Origin: Stanieria cyanosphaera PCC 7437
Lineage (GTDB): Bacteria; Cyanobacteriota; Cyanobacteriia; Cyanobacteriales; Xenococcaceae
Length of the DNA stretch: 64,000 nucleotides
Direction: 5' to 3'
Assembly: GCF_000317575.1 (NCBI RefSeq)
Contig: NC_019748.1
Span: 822,001 to 886,000, forward strand
In this document: positions 26,794 through 38,026 of the stretch, piece after piece
Position numbering within the stretch: the stretch's first letter is position 1
How the letters are laid out: each line of letters opens with the position of its first letter
Notes under the pieces: model-generated
Databases searched by the model: none
What the model was told of the DNA's origin: nothing
The model's input: only the letters and a program-made list of their open reading frames with translations
Made by a program: the position numbers and the translations under genes

Positions 26794-27579
26794 TTATTTT
26801 GCTTCTTTACCTTTAGTAGTTAAAGTACGGTACGTACTAGCAAGTTTAGTGCGAAAACTCACATTGACTCCTTCTCCATGTTGTTCTAAAAGTAATAAAG
26901 GAGTAGGTTTAGCTTTTTGATTCCAACTCATTGCGACAATATGTCCTTGAATAGTTGGTTGCCAATTTTCTCTAACTTCGGCAGGACTAAGAAAATTTTC
27001 AATACATTCAATAATTTGATTAACCGTACTAGAAGTAGATTGAGTTGGTAATTTCATGAGTTTAATTTGAATCCGAAATAAGACTCTTCTTGTCGGTTTG
27101 CCTTGAATATCAGTTTCATAAGTAACATCAAAAATTTCATCAATTTTAAATCCACCTCGACTACCAATTCCAACCTGAGAATTTTGAGATAAATTAATTC
27201 TTAAAGATGTACTAATAAATTGTTTAGCTTTAACTTTAGTTTGATTAATAATTGCATCATGGAAAATTTTTTCTTCCATTCGCATTCTAATATAATCCAG
27301 ATTACAATCGCGAGAATGAATCAAATCAGGATTTGCTTCCCATTTATGAATAGTAGTAAGAGCTACATTTAATCTTTTTTGTAAATTTTCTGATTTAGTT
27401 TGTTCGTAATTAATTAATTCCTTAAATTGATTGAATTTCCATCTTCCATAAACTACCAGAGTTAAAATCACTACCATTAATCCGACACTACTAAACATCC
27501 ACATTTGTTCTTGTTTGAGTGTTTGATTCGTAGGAGTTTGAGCAATTAAAGAATTAGATACGTACTTATACAATATCAT
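26794..27579 (-). CDS. membrane-anchored hypothetical protein, 261 aa
   Basis: One membrane helix near residues 27-45 (MWMFSSVGLMVVILTLVVYG), a coiled-coil stretch, then a soluble alpha/beta region (ISTSLRINLSQNSQVGIGSR, TRRVLFRIQIKLMKLP). It looks like a cyanobacterial conserved protein, but I cannot name a family. It is 49 bases upstream of the YvlD-like gene on the same strand and may be co-transcribed. Confidence 0.65.
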   Translation of the reverse strand: MILYKYVSNSLIAQTPTNQTLKQEQMWMFSSVGLMVVILTLVVYGRWKFNQFKELINYEQTKSENLQKRLNVALTTIHKWEANPDLIHSRDCNLDYIRMRMEEKIFHDAIINQTKVKAKQFISTSLRINLSQNSQVGIGSRGGFKIDEIFDVTYETDIQGKPTRRVLFRIQIKLMKLPTQSTSSTVNQIIECIENFLSPAEVRENWQPTIQGHIVAMSWNQKAKPTPLLLLEQHGEGVNVSFRTKLASTYRTLTTKGKEAK

Positions 27580-27922
27580 TTGTTACTTGCCAAAATCTCA
27601 AAACTTAGTCCAGATCTTTAGTATGCCCAGAGTAATCCAAAATTAATCAAAACCATAAAAAAAATCATAGCTTTCTACCATTACAAACAATTGATTTACT
27701 CACATTTCAGAACTGAAAATCTATTTAAAATAATGTATTAATAGTTTTAAAACCTGACTAAGCAGATCAAAGCTTACGATTTAATGTAGATACTTATTCC
27801 AATAATAAAATCTTAATTCTAGCGTTTCGTTGACTAAACAACTATCGCAATACTAAAAAAGCTTACCCCTGATGTTTATACGCCCCGTCCCCTAAAAAAA
27901 ATATAATAGATTTGTTGCCAAA

Positions 27923-27971
27923 AGCGATCAGCGCAGCGAAGCTGTCCGCGCTGCGCCGAAGGCGACCGCGT
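27923..27971. repeat. GC-rich hairpin repeat
   Basis: GCGCAGCG (27931-27938) and CGCTGCGC (27949-27956) form a perfect stem, bordered by GCGATCA and GGCGACCGCG. Similar short repeats are at 5694 and 20551. Confidence 0.6.
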
Positions 27972-28241
27972 CTCCTCAACACATCAAAGATTTAAGTAAG
28001 TAATTTTACTAATTCAAATTATTAGTTTGATAAAAAGTTCTGAGTTATTACTATAGCCTTCAACTTCTAACTAAGCGTATCTTTGATCGATGCAAACTTC
28101 TCTGCTTTAAAGCGATTTTCAGTTGAATAGAACACAACTAATAATAAACTTTTTTCTTCTGGAGGGGCTGTCGCCTTAATTTACTTCAGGCTATAGCAAC
28201 GCCCAGTCTACCTGTCTCCTACCTTTTGCCTAACAGCTTGC

Positions 28242-28367
28242 CTGAAAAGTACCAAATGTCATATTGAGCGTAGCGATAGCGAAGCGAAATATCTCAGTCT
28301 AACAACTCAAACCCTAGATTTTTCGTTACGTTTCACTCGACTCAGAATGACAAAAATGACTTTTCAG
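28242..28367. repeat. 126-bp inverted-repeat element
   Basis: The left end CTGAAAAGT...TGTCATATTGAG and the right end CTCAGAATGACA...ACTTTTCAG are imperfect inverted repeats of ~28 bp. The interior has GCGTAGCG/GCGAAGCG blocks facing TTTCGTTACGTTTC. It may be a MITE or a large transcribed hairpin. Confidence 0.55.
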
Positions 28368-28468
28368 ATGTCCTATAGTACCAGAGTGTAGTCTACCCAA
28401 TTGAAAACTGCTTTAAAACAAATGATTTTGTTTGCATTGAGTCAACCTAACTACTGCTGGAATGATCG

Positions 28469-29422
28469 ATGTCAACCGATGCCAGTTATCAACTCGTAAC
28501 CCAAAAATTCTCTTTTATTGAGCAAATTAATTATTCCCGCTCAGTAAATAAAACTAATGCTCGGCAAAAATTTAATTATCAATCATCTGAAACTATTAAC
28601 CCCAAAAAATCTCAGCCAGACAATCTGGCATCAACTTCCGATTCTTTTAGTTTGCCAGCTTTAACTCTCTATTCTAATTTTATTGGGAGCAATTTCCCAA
28701 ACTTAGCTTACAACTTTGATCTCGCTCAAGACATAGAATTTTCAACAGCAATTAACAATCCGCCTCAAAAAGGCAAAATTCCTTGCGATAAAATTTTATT
28801 TGCTCTTTCCTGTCTCTATGTAATTGGTGTATCTGGATGGATTTTTTATCAAACTCAGGGACAATTTACTTGGCTATTTGCACCCTGGCAACTAACTCAT
28901 CAAGTATCAGCAGAAGAACTTCAGTTTCTCGACTATTTAGAGCGATCGCTTGAAGTCATTGAACGTAAAACGCAGGCTAATCAAACAACAGAAGCAGATT
29001 CTGAAGCTAACAATCCATCTAATCATCCCACCTTAGTCTATGTTCCTGTTTATACACCTTCTCCTTATCCTACCGTCTCTTCTCAACCAGCTTGGTTACC
29101 ACCTGTAGCTCAAATTGAACCACCCCCACCTCCTCAACCGCTTCCACCTCCGCCACCACCTACTGTAGCTTCGAGCGTTGCTACACCATCTCCAATTGCT
29201 ACTGCTACTACTAATACTCTTTATAATTATGTCTTGATCGGAATATTAGAGTTGGGAGAACAATCTGTCGCCTTATTTAAAGTTGACGGAACAACTAAAA
29301 AAATTGGCATAGGAGAAACAATTGAAGATACAGGTTGGATACTCAAATCAATATCTAATCAACAAGCAACTATTAGTTTTCAAGGCAAAAATCGTTCTTT
29401 GAGTATTGGCGAAAAGTTCTAA
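28469..29422 (+). CDS. GspC/PilP-like membrane protein, 317 aa
   Basis: A long disordered N-terminus, one membrane helix (about 110-132, ILFALSCLYVIGVSGWIFYQ), a Pro-rich hinge (PPPPPQPLPPPPPPT) and a small C-terminal beta domain (YVLIGILELGEQSVALFKVD ... SLSIGEKF). The last resembles the homology region of GspC/PilP, inner-membrane clamps of type II secretion and type IV pili. A role in pilus or secretion assembly is inference. 40 bases upstream of the TIGR04376-like gene. Confidence 0.65.
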   Translation: MSTDASYQLVTQKFSFIEQINYSRSVNKTNARQKFNYQSSETINPKKSQPDNLASTSDSFSLPALTLYSNFIGSNFPNLAYNFDLAQDIEFSTAINNPPQKGKIPCDKILFALSCLYVIGVSGWIFYQTQGQFTWLFAPWQLTHQVSAEELQFLDYLERSLEVIERKTQANQTTEADSEANNPSNHPTLVYVPVYTPSPYPTVSSQPAWLPPVAQIEPPPPPQPLPPPPPPTVASSVATPSPIATATTNTLYNYVLIGILELGEQSVALFKVDGTTKKIGIGETIEDTGWILKSISNQQATISFQGKNRSLSIGEKF

Positions 29423-29462
29423 TATAAACACATAACCGCCAAACGAAATTTAGAGCGAGCCG

Positions 29463-30041
29463 ATGGGTTTATTTGAAGATTTTAATCAGTTTCTTGAAGA
29501 TCGTCTAGATGAGTTTTTAGCTAATAATCCTCATTTAGAATTGCAAGCAATTGAAGAACAACTAAGGGAACAGCAGCAAGATACACAAAGACTAATTGCC
29601 GAATTACAACTAAAAGAAAAAGAACTTCAAGATGAGATTTTAAATTTGGCTCAAGATATTCAAACTTGGCATGGTAGAGTCAGTAAAGCTCAAGCAGCAG
29701 GAAGACAAGATTTGGCTGAAGCTGCTCAAGAAAGAGAAGCTGCTTTATTACGCCAAGGTAATCAAGTTTGGGGGCAAATGGAGGGAGTCAAACAAAGAAT
29801 CGTTCAAGCTAAGGAATTGCTCAAACAAATACAACAGCGACGACAAGAAGTTACGGCTAAATACGCTGAAGTCAAAACAAGTTCTAGTTCTGGAAGTAGC
29901 AATAATGGTTATACTGTCGGTTGGAACCAAGGAGTTAATTCCACTCATTATAGTAGAGCAGCCGATCCTTTAGACGCCCAGTTTCAAAAATGGGAATTAG
30001 ATGAAGAAATCGAGCGTATGAAACGAAATTTGGGTAAATAA
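29463..30041 (+). CDS. TIGR04376 family coiled-coil protein, 192 aa
   Basis: Begins MGLFEDFNQFLEDRLDEFLA, followed by a long coiled coil (EEQLREQQQDTQRLIAEL onward) and a Ser-rich linker, ending with DPLDAQFQKWELDEEIERMK. The start and end match my memory of the cyanobacterial TIGR04376 family, function unknown. It may be co-transcribed with the GspC/PilP-like gene. Confidence 0.72.
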   Translation: MGLFEDFNQFLEDRLDEFLANNPHLELQAIEEQLREQQQDTQRLIAELQLKEKELQDEILNLAQDIQTWHGRVSKAQAAGRQDLAEAAQEREAALLRQGNQVWGQMEGVKQRIVQAKELLKQIQQRRQEVTAKYAEVKTSSSSGSSNNGYTVGWNQGVNSTHYSRAADPLDAQFQKWELDEEIERMKRNLGK

Positions 30042-30094
30042 ATTCTAATTTATCCACTTATAGCCCAAAATTTAAAATTTTTGACTTTTGTCAT

Positions 30095-30394
30095 CTAATC
30101 TGGTTTTGCGGGTTGAACTTGCTGTTGGGGAAGATAAGTCACAGCAGTTAGTTCAGTCTCTGAAATTTGGTTTGGCTCAGTTTCAATTAACGTAGCTGTT
30201 TGAGATAGCGTATTGAAAGGTACTTCTGCTTGAGAACGAAATAAAGCAAAAATACCCTTCTCATAATTAGATGCGATCGCAAGAAAAGCACCGCCCAACA
30301 AATAAATTGGTAACGGTAAAATAAAATTTTTTGCCCACAGCAAAAATTCTGCTACTACAAATAAAAGGGCAACGCTAACTAACCATACTTTCAT
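30095..30394 (-). CDS. small membrane protein, 99 aa
   Basis: Two adjacent hydrophobic segments (VWLVSVALLFVVAEFLLWA and LPIYLLGGAFLAIAS) and a soluble tail rich in Thr/Gln/Pro. It occurs downstream of prk on the same strand but beyond its terminator. Family not recognised; probably cyanobacteria-specific. Confidence 0.6.
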   Translation of the reverse strand: MKVWLVSVALLFVVAEFLLWAKNFILPLPIYLLGGAFLAIASNYEKGIFALFRSQAEVPFNTLSQTATLIETEPNQISETELTAVTYLPQQQVQPAKPD

Positions 30395-30446
30395 CGTGAC
30401 AAAAATCCATTTGGTCTGGCTGGACTAATTGTATGTTAATCCAAAC

Positions 30447-30500
30447 AAAATCGCGAGAGCTAAATAATCTAATCTTTGAAACTAGATGTATCTCTCGCGA
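30447..30500 (-). terminator. prk terminator
   Basis: On the minus strand, TCGCGAGAG/CTCTCGCGA is a perfect 9-bp stem with a 32-nt loop, followed by TTTTG; 43 bases after the prk stop. Confidence 0.75.
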
Positions 30501-30542
30501 ACTAACTTTTAATTAATGCCTAAATTTTTGATTTTCAAAAGT

Positions 30543-31544
30543 CTATGAAGAAACTTGAGCAGGTTGCTTAGTAGTAGTAGAAGTTAATTTTTCGTAAGTT
30601 TCACGCATTTTCAAACCTACTAAAACTTGGAACAAACCAGTACCATTATTAGAACCAGGATAATCTCTATGTTTGAGCAATAATTCAGTCATTTCGCCGT
30701 AATGCTGAGTTCCTGTTTTACTCAAATGGCTTTCAATGTAAATCATCTCTTCAAGATTATCAAATTGACCATCTACTTCTAAAATGGACACTTCATTGCC
30801 GTAGAAACTATCTGGTCCATAATACATTTTGATACCAGGGTAGGCACAAGTTAACTTACGACCACAAGGTCTCCAATCAATCGTTGAACCTTCATCAAAC
30901 AAATAAGCAGGTTCAAAGTTTTTCACACCCTCTTTTTGAATTAAACGTACTCGTAAAAGGTCGCTATCTTCTAATAATTGAGTTGGTAAAACTTGAATTA
31001 CTACATCAGCAAATTCTCGTTGGGGTTCGATATAGGCAGAAAAGTCAGGCTTTCTGGCATTAATTGAAGCGATCACATCATCATAGCTATGACCTCTTTC
31101 CGCCATATCCCGTTGGATTTTCCACTGGATTTTTACTTCGTCACTAATATCTAGATAAACACTGAAATCTAATAAAGAACGAACTCTCTCATCAAACAAA
31201 GGATGAAGCCCTTCAATCACAATCACTTTGTTGGGTTCAATTCTTTCAGGAGGATCGATCATCCCAGTTTCATGATTGTAAATTGGTTTATCGATCGCAT
31301 TTCCTTCTTTGAGAGCTTTGATCTGCTCATACATTAAATCAAAGTTATTCGCTTTAGGATCTAAAGCAGTAACTCCTGCTTTTTTTCTGCCTTGACGGTC
31401 TAAGCTATGATAGTCATCTAAGCAGATAACCGTCATAAATTCTTCGCCAAATAAATCTGTTAAACGACGTAAAAATGTTGATTTACCACAACCGGAGTCT
31501 CCTGCTACTCCAATAAGCACCACGCGGTCTAGATCAGTGGTCAT
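30543..31544 (-). CDS. prk: phosphoribulokinase
   Basis: Calvin-cycle kinase making ribulose-1,5-bisphosphate from ribulose-5-phosphate and ATP. P-loop GVAGDSGCGKSTFLRR near residue 10, and IEGLHPLFDERVRSLLDFSV. The regulatory Cys pair is present (in SGCGKST and TVICLDDYH), as is the C-terminal pair CGRKLTC, so redox control through CP12/thioredoxin is expected. The ATG at 31544 gives the normal 333 aa; the longer frame from 31601 adds a non-conserved extension. Confidence 0.97.
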   Translation of the reverse strand: MTTDLDRVVLIGVAGDSGCGKSTFLRRLTDLFGEEFMTVICLDDYHSLDRQGRKKAGVTALDPKANNFDLMYEQIKALKEGNAIDKPIYNHETGMIDPPERIEPNKVIVIEGLHPLFDERVRSLLDFSVYLDISDEVKIQWKIQRDMAERGHSYDDVIASINARKPDFSAYIEPQREFADVVIQVLPTQLLEDSDLLRVRLIQKEGVKNFEPAYLFDEGSTIDWRPCGRKLTCAYPGIKMYYGPDSFYGNEVSILEVDGQFDNLEEMIYIESHLSKTGTQHYGEMTELLLKHRDYPGSNNGTGLFQVLVGLKMRETYEKLTSTTTKQPAQVSS

Positions 31545-33397
<1,853 letters not shown>

Positions 33398-33419
33398 AAA
33401 TTCTTAAACTAATAATCGG

Positions 33420-33451
33420 CGCGTCTACCAAACCAAATGTAGGCGCGTTTT
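33420..33451 (+). terminator. petH terminator
   Basis: 9-bp stem CGCGTCTAC/GTAGGCGCG (one G-T pair) followed by TTTTACTTTT, 22 bases after the petH stop. Confidence 0.85.
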
Positions 33452-33645
33452 ACTTTTCTCCGCAAGAAGTTCCTCAGATGTGCAGACAGAATGAATTGTG
33501 GGTAGAGTTTAAGAAATAGATACAAAAATTCTCATAGAATAATATTAAAATACTTTGAAGGCGTTCGATTGTCTCTAGTTGACTATTTAAATTGATTAAA
33601 TTGCTATTAATATTCGCTTGACTTAATACTACTCCTCTGATGTCC

Positions 33646-34875
33646 TTAAATTTTTTTACTATTGAAATATTCTACAAATAATCGATAAGGTCTTACTAAA
33701 GAATACAAAAACGCTAAAGATTTGGGTAGTTTTAAATAATTCCATTCTTTTGCAGTGGGGGTTGTTAACATAGTAAGAAAATAAACAAGTTGAGTTGAGA
33801 TATTACTTTTAAGACTACTAATAAAAATATATTTATTTAATTCTTCTGGGGGTCTTTCAAAAATAGATCTGTAAGACTGTTGAGCTAGCCACTGAACTCT
33901 TAAATTTTTTTCAAGCGAAGCTATAATAGATTTTGGAATATTAGCTTGTAGCAAATCATAAGCCAACCAAAGACCAAGCTCTAGTATTTTTTCACAATCA
34001 ATTTTTTGAGCTTGTGCTTCCACTTTTTGCCAATCAATCTCTGGATTATTATTAATTAATTCAGCGACATCGCACACCCATTTTAATTCAGACCAACAAT
34101 GTTTTGAGCCATGAAAGCATAAGTACAGCAGTAAATCTTCTAATGAAAATTGAGCGACTTTAGCTCCACCAAGAGAAGTTAACTGAGAATTATTTATTAA
34201 ATATTCGAGATCGAGTTTGAAGAAATCATTAAGTCTTTTTTCAGTAATAGACCATTGAAGGTCTATAGCAATTTGTTTTTGAGAGTGGATAAAATCATAT
34301 TTTCGTTGAATTTCTTTTGACTCTAAAAAATTTTTATATTGTAAATAAGGTTTCTGCTCTATTTCTGCAATGGGACTAGGTAGTTCATAACCTAAAGAAG
34401 TTAGAAGATTTATTATTTTTGGAACATCTCGTTCTCGAACTAATAAATCTAAATCGCAAAACTGTCTTAAAGTTAAATTTTTGTAGGCATAATTAGCGAG
34501 AGTAGGTCCTTTAAAAGGAATTGCTTGAATGTTATTATTTTTAAATATATCTAATATTTTTAGCAATTCCGCAGTCAAAAGTAAATTACGCCTAACATGA
34601 GCTTGAAAATACTGCTCTAAAGAAGAAAATATATTGCTAGGTATAGCTTGAGGACAAAGTTTATTGAGGTTATAAAATAATAAAGGTATTAAGCCGTGTC
34701 TTTCGCCTATTTCTAATAGCAATTCCCAATTTAAATCTTGATTGACTAAATTTTTTATTTTAACTTTAGTTTGTTCATCTACTTGACTGCGAGCGCAACA
34801 TAAAAGCAGTTCGATTTCTGGTTGATTTACTATTAAAGGTGAATTAATATCTTTTTTAGTTAAAGTTGTTGTCAT
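33646..34875 (-). CDS. PF14907 nucleotidyltransferase, lasso cluster (PadeN-like)
   Basis: A 409-residue member of the uncharacterised nucleotidyltransferase family PF14907: LLLTAELLKILDIFKNNNIQ, IPFKGPTLANYAYKNLTLRQ, and the acidic CDLDLLVRERDV motif expected to bind metal. This family accompanies kinase-type lasso peptide clusters such as that of paeninodin, where it is thought to modify the peptide further, though I know of no settled activity. Last gene of the minus-strand operon, 8 bases after the ABC exporter gene. Confidence 0.85.
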   Translation of the reverse strand: MTTTLTKKDINSPLIVNQPEIELLLCCARSQVDEQTKVKIKNLVNQDLNWELLLEIGERHGLIPLLFYNLNKLCPQAIPSNIFSSLEQYFQAHVRRNLLLTAELLKILDIFKNNNIQAIPFKGPTLANYAYKNLTLRQFCDLDLLVRERDVPKIINLLTSLGYELPSPIAEIEQKPYLQYKNFLESKEIQRKYDFIHSQKQIAIDLQWSITEKRLNDFFKLDLEYLINNSQLTSLGGAKVAQFSLEDLLLYLCFHGSKHCWSELKWVCDVAELINNNPEIDWQKVEAQAQKIDCEKILELGLWLAYDLLQANIPKSIIASLEKNLRVQWLAQQSYRSIFERPPEELNKYIFISSLKSNISTQLVYFLTMLTTPTAKEWNYLKLPKSLAFLYSLVRPYRLFVEYFNSKKI

Positions 34876-34883
34876 AATTTTGA

Positions 34884-36701
34884 TTAACGATAATTCTGTG
34901 CTTGAGTTTCAAATAAATAAGCGTATTTTCCTTGTTGTTTGATTAACTCGCTGTGAGTACCACTCTCGACAATTGAACCTTGCTCCATGACATAAATTCG
35001 ATCTGCCATTCGGACTGTAGATAGACGATGAGTAATTAGAATTGCAGCTTGGTCTTTAATTAATTCACGGAATCTACTAAATACTTCATATTCCGCTTTT
35101 GGATCCATTGCGCTAGTAGGTTCGTCTAAAACAATTACTTGAGAGTCTCTCAAAAATGCCCTAGCTAAAGCTACTTTTTGCCATTGACCGATACTTAATT
35201 CTTCTCCTTGAGCAAATAATTTGCCTAAAATAGTATCGTATTTTTGAGGTAGTCTTTGAATAACATCATCTGCGCCAGAACGACAAGCAGCAGACCTGAT
35301 TTGATGATCGCCTGGTAAAATATCAATATTACCAAGGCGAATATTTTCTGCTGCCGTAAAATGATATTTAGCATAATCTTGAAATATTACGCCGATTTGT
35401 TTACGCAGATCGGCTATTTTAAAATCGCGAAGATCGACACCATCGATTGTAATATTCCCTGATGTAGGATCGTATAACCGACATAATAATTTAATTAGGG
35501 TAGTTTTACCTGAACCATTTTCCCCTACTAAAGCGATCGTTTCTCCAGGTTTAATCGTGAGATTAATATTTTTTAATGCCTGACGTGCAGAATCAGTATA
35601 TTGAAAACTGACATTATCAAAAATAATGCCTTTTGTGATTGGTTGAGGCAGTAGTTTTGGATATTCAGGTTCAACAATTTTGGGTTTTAAATCTAAGAAT
35701 TCATACAAATTTGCTAGAAATAAGTTATCTTCATAAAGTCCTGACAGACTGGTTAACAGAGCTTTAAGATTCTGTTGACCTCTTTGCAGCGCTTGATAAT
35801 AAAGTACTAAATCTCCTAAAAGTAATATTCCCTGAATAGTTTGGTAAATAATAAAAGCAAAAACACCAAAAACAAAAATCCCAGCAGTAGCTTGAGCTAA
35901 AAAATAAGCAATTGAACGTTTAGTTGCGATACTCAATCTTTCTTGATAAAGTTTATTTCTAATCTTTAAATATTCTTTACTAAACCAAGAACCTAAGTCA
36001 AATAAACGAATTTCTTTAGCATATTGATCTGCTGTAATCATCCAACCTAAATACATTGATTGTCGCTCTAATTGAGTACGTCTGCGTTGCCAATAATACA
36101 TAACGCGAGAATATTTCATCCGCACTAAAACAGCAGGAATAGCAGCGACTAAAAGAATTCCAATAATTCCCCAGTGTAGAGAGAGTAATAATCCTATCAT
36201 TGCCACTAAAGAAATTCCATTCTGACCAGCTTCAGCTAAACGATTGAGAATCTGGGGCGGTCGATAAGGTGCTTCTTGCTGCGCTCTTTGTAGAGCATCG
36301 TGATACTTGGCGTTTTCATAGTATTCTAAATCTGCTTCAATTGATTTAGCATGGATAATTCCCTGCATATAATCAGTCACTTTCTGTGAATGAGCCGTAT
36401 TGACTAATTCGGTTAGAGACTGACACAAACTGATAATAATGGTGACTATGCCAGCGATAATTAACAACGGTAAAATTTGATCAAAAGCTGCGCTAGGATT
36501 AGCTGCTCGTAAATTGCTAGTTACTGTATCGATAATTAATTTAGCAAGATAAATGGCAGCTAAAGGTAATATACCTTGGATTGAGACTAAAATGATTCGT
36601 GCGATCGTCCAACCAGGGCTACTTTGCCAAACCAAACCTAGTGCAGGTATAAAGCGTGTAGCTTGTTTAATTTTACTTTTGATTATTTTTCCCGCTTTCA
36701 T
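34884..36701 (-). CDS. ABC exporter (fused permease-ATPase), lasso cluster protein D
   Basis: Membrane domain of about six helices in residues 1-330, then an ATPase domain with Walker A GENGSGKTTLI, signature ELSIGQWQKVALARA and Walker B VIVLDEPTSAMD. There is no N-terminal C39 peptidase, so it cannot substitute for the missing leader protease. In lasso clusters the D protein exports the mature peptide and gives self-immunity. 605 aa, 15 bases downstream of the beta-propeller gene. Confidence 0.93.
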   Translation of the reverse strand: MKAGKIIKSKIKQATRFIPALGLVWQSSPGWTIARIILVSIQGILPLAAIYLAKLIIDTVTSNLRAANPSAAFDQILPLLIIAGIVTIIISLCQSLTELVNTAHSQKVTDYMQGIIHAKSIEADLEYYENAKYHDALQRAQQEAPYRPPQILNRLAEAGQNGISLVAMIGLLLSLHWGIIGILLVAAIPAVLVRMKYSRVMYYWQRRRTQLERQSMYLGWMITADQYAKEIRLFDLGSWFSKEYLKIRNKLYQERLSIATKRSIAYFLAQATAGIFVFGVFAFIIYQTIQGILLLGDLVLYYQALQRGQQNLKALLTSLSGLYEDNLFLANLYEFLDLKPKIVEPEYPKLLPQPITKGIIFDNVSFQYTDSARQALKNINLTIKPGETIALVGENGSGKTTLIKLLCRLYDPTSGNITIDGVDLRDFKIADLRKQIGVIFQDYAKYHFTAAENIRLGNIDILPGDHQIRSAACRSGADDVIQRLPQKYDTILGKLFAQGEELSIGQWQKVALARAFLRDSQVIVLDEPTSAMDPKAEYEVFSRFRELIKDQAAILITHRLSTVRMADRIYVMEQGSIVESGTHSELIKQQGKYAYLFETQAQNYR

Positions 36702-36716
36702 TATTGATCACTTTGT

Positions 36717-37994
36717 TTAGGTAGGTGTGTAGCTTAAAATTTCTCCTGAATTATTAATCGGCTCGCCGTAATCTTGTCCTAAACCAAAATAAAATTTTCC
36801 ATTTAAATATTCAAAAGAACGAGCTTTGTTACTACTTTTAAAACTCAAGACTTTTTGCCATCCTCTTTTGTTACTAAGATTGCTAGTTTTATATATATAA
36901 ATTATAAAGCGATCGCAAAAGATTTTTCTATTAGCTAAAACATATAATTCGTTATTAATAACTAAAATATCTTCCCCTATAGCATGGTGAGGTAAATGGA
37001 CTACTTCAGGAGTTTTTCCCATACCTTTTTTTAGATACATTCCCAAAGAATTCATGTAATTTTCTTCGTATTTTTGCTTATTACTGCTATTAGAATAAGA
37101 ACGTACAGAATAAATTAAACTATGATTAAATTCTACTGGATGCCAAATTCGATAAATAGTTTCAAATCCATATTTACCCTTGTTTTCTTTGATCTGTTTT
37201 TGAGGTATAAACTCACTATTATCTAATTGGGGAGCTAAAATAAAACTTTTTTCTTGAAGTTCATATACAGCAATAGTACCTGGTGAGTTCCAAGCATCTT
37301 TTAACATCGAAGTAGGAGCATAAATTTTATTTTGATAGGAAAAAACTGAAAAAAACCAATTATAATCAGCTAAAACTACATTATTTATAGAGGGAGAATT
37401 ATTTACTCCTGCTCCTTGAAAAGAAGCACCATTATCTGTAGTAATTGCCGTTCCAGGAGCATCTTGATTTATATTATTAGGATTACGATTATTACCAACT
37501 AACAGTAAATCACCACTTTTAGTTTCGATTAAATCGCGAACGTGTGCTAACTTCACAGCATTAGAAGCATATTTAGTCCATTGTCCATCGCTTGCTTTAC
37601 AATAAAATTTATTGGCATCATTACCTCGCGGATCTGCTGCTGGTATATAAAGCTGATTATCAAACACTTTATAATGTTCGATCGCTTCTTCGTTAACTGT
37701 ATATTCTTTTATAAAACTTTGAGTTGCAGGATTATATGCCCAGACATTTATCGGTCCTGCATTATTAACAGTACTTCCACCAGCAATATATATTTTGCCG
37801 TCAAAAACTTGCAAATCCCAAACGTTAAGAGCGCGGTCTACCTTACCATCATTTAATGATGGATTTCCCAATCTAACTACGGCATGATGATTATAATGTT
37901 CTCGGCTTAAAGTTTCGCAGGTTAAAATTAGTATTGTGAGCGAAAACAGCAATACAGATAATAAGATTTTTTGTCTGTACTTCTGCCTTATCAT
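36717..37994 (-). CDS. secreted beta-propeller-like protein in the lasso operon
   Basis: An N-terminal signal segment (ILLSVLLFSLTILILTCETL) contains a Cys, but the -1 Thr is unusual for a lipobox. The mature part shows repeated blade-like strands: VFDGKIYIAGG, VFDNQLYIPAA, SYQNKIYAPTS, VINNELYVLAN and YLNGKFYFGLG, about 60-80 residues apart, suggesting a kelch-like propeller. It lies between the kinase and exporter genes with short gaps. It is not a known lasso gene; a role as peptide-binding, immunity or receptor protein is inference. No S9 peptidase domain is visible. Confidence 0.7.
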   Translation of the reverse strand: MIRQKYRQKILLSVLLFSLTILILTCETLSREHYNHHAVVRLGNPSLNDGKVDRALNVWDLQVFDGKIYIAGGSTVNNAGPINVWAYNPATQSFIKEYTVNEEAIEHYKVFDNQLYIPAADPRGNDANKFYCKASDGQWTKYASNAVKLAHVRDLIETKSGDLLLVGNNRNPNNINQDAPGTAITTDNGASFQGAGVNNSPSINNVVLADYNWFFSVFSYQNKIYAPTSMLKDAWNSPGTIAVYELQEKSFILAPQLDNSEFIPQKQIKENKGKYGFETIYRIWHPVEFNHSLIYSVRSYSNSSNKQKYEENYMNSLGMYLKKGMGKTPEVVHLPHHAIGEDILVINNELYVLANRKIFCDRFIIYIYKTSNLSNKRGWQKVLSFKSSNKARSFEYLNGKFYFGLGQDYGEPINNSGEILSYTPT

Positions 37995-38026
37995 TTACTT
38001 ATTTTTGTCCTTTAGAGCTAATATTA

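Larger units (their letters stand above)
27580..28468. other. 889-base gene-free region with interspersed repeats
   Basis: No ORF of note in either strand. It contains a GC-rich hairpin repeat (27923-27971) and a 126-bp inverted-repeat element (28242-28367) in otherwise A/T-rich DNA. Confidence 0.6.
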
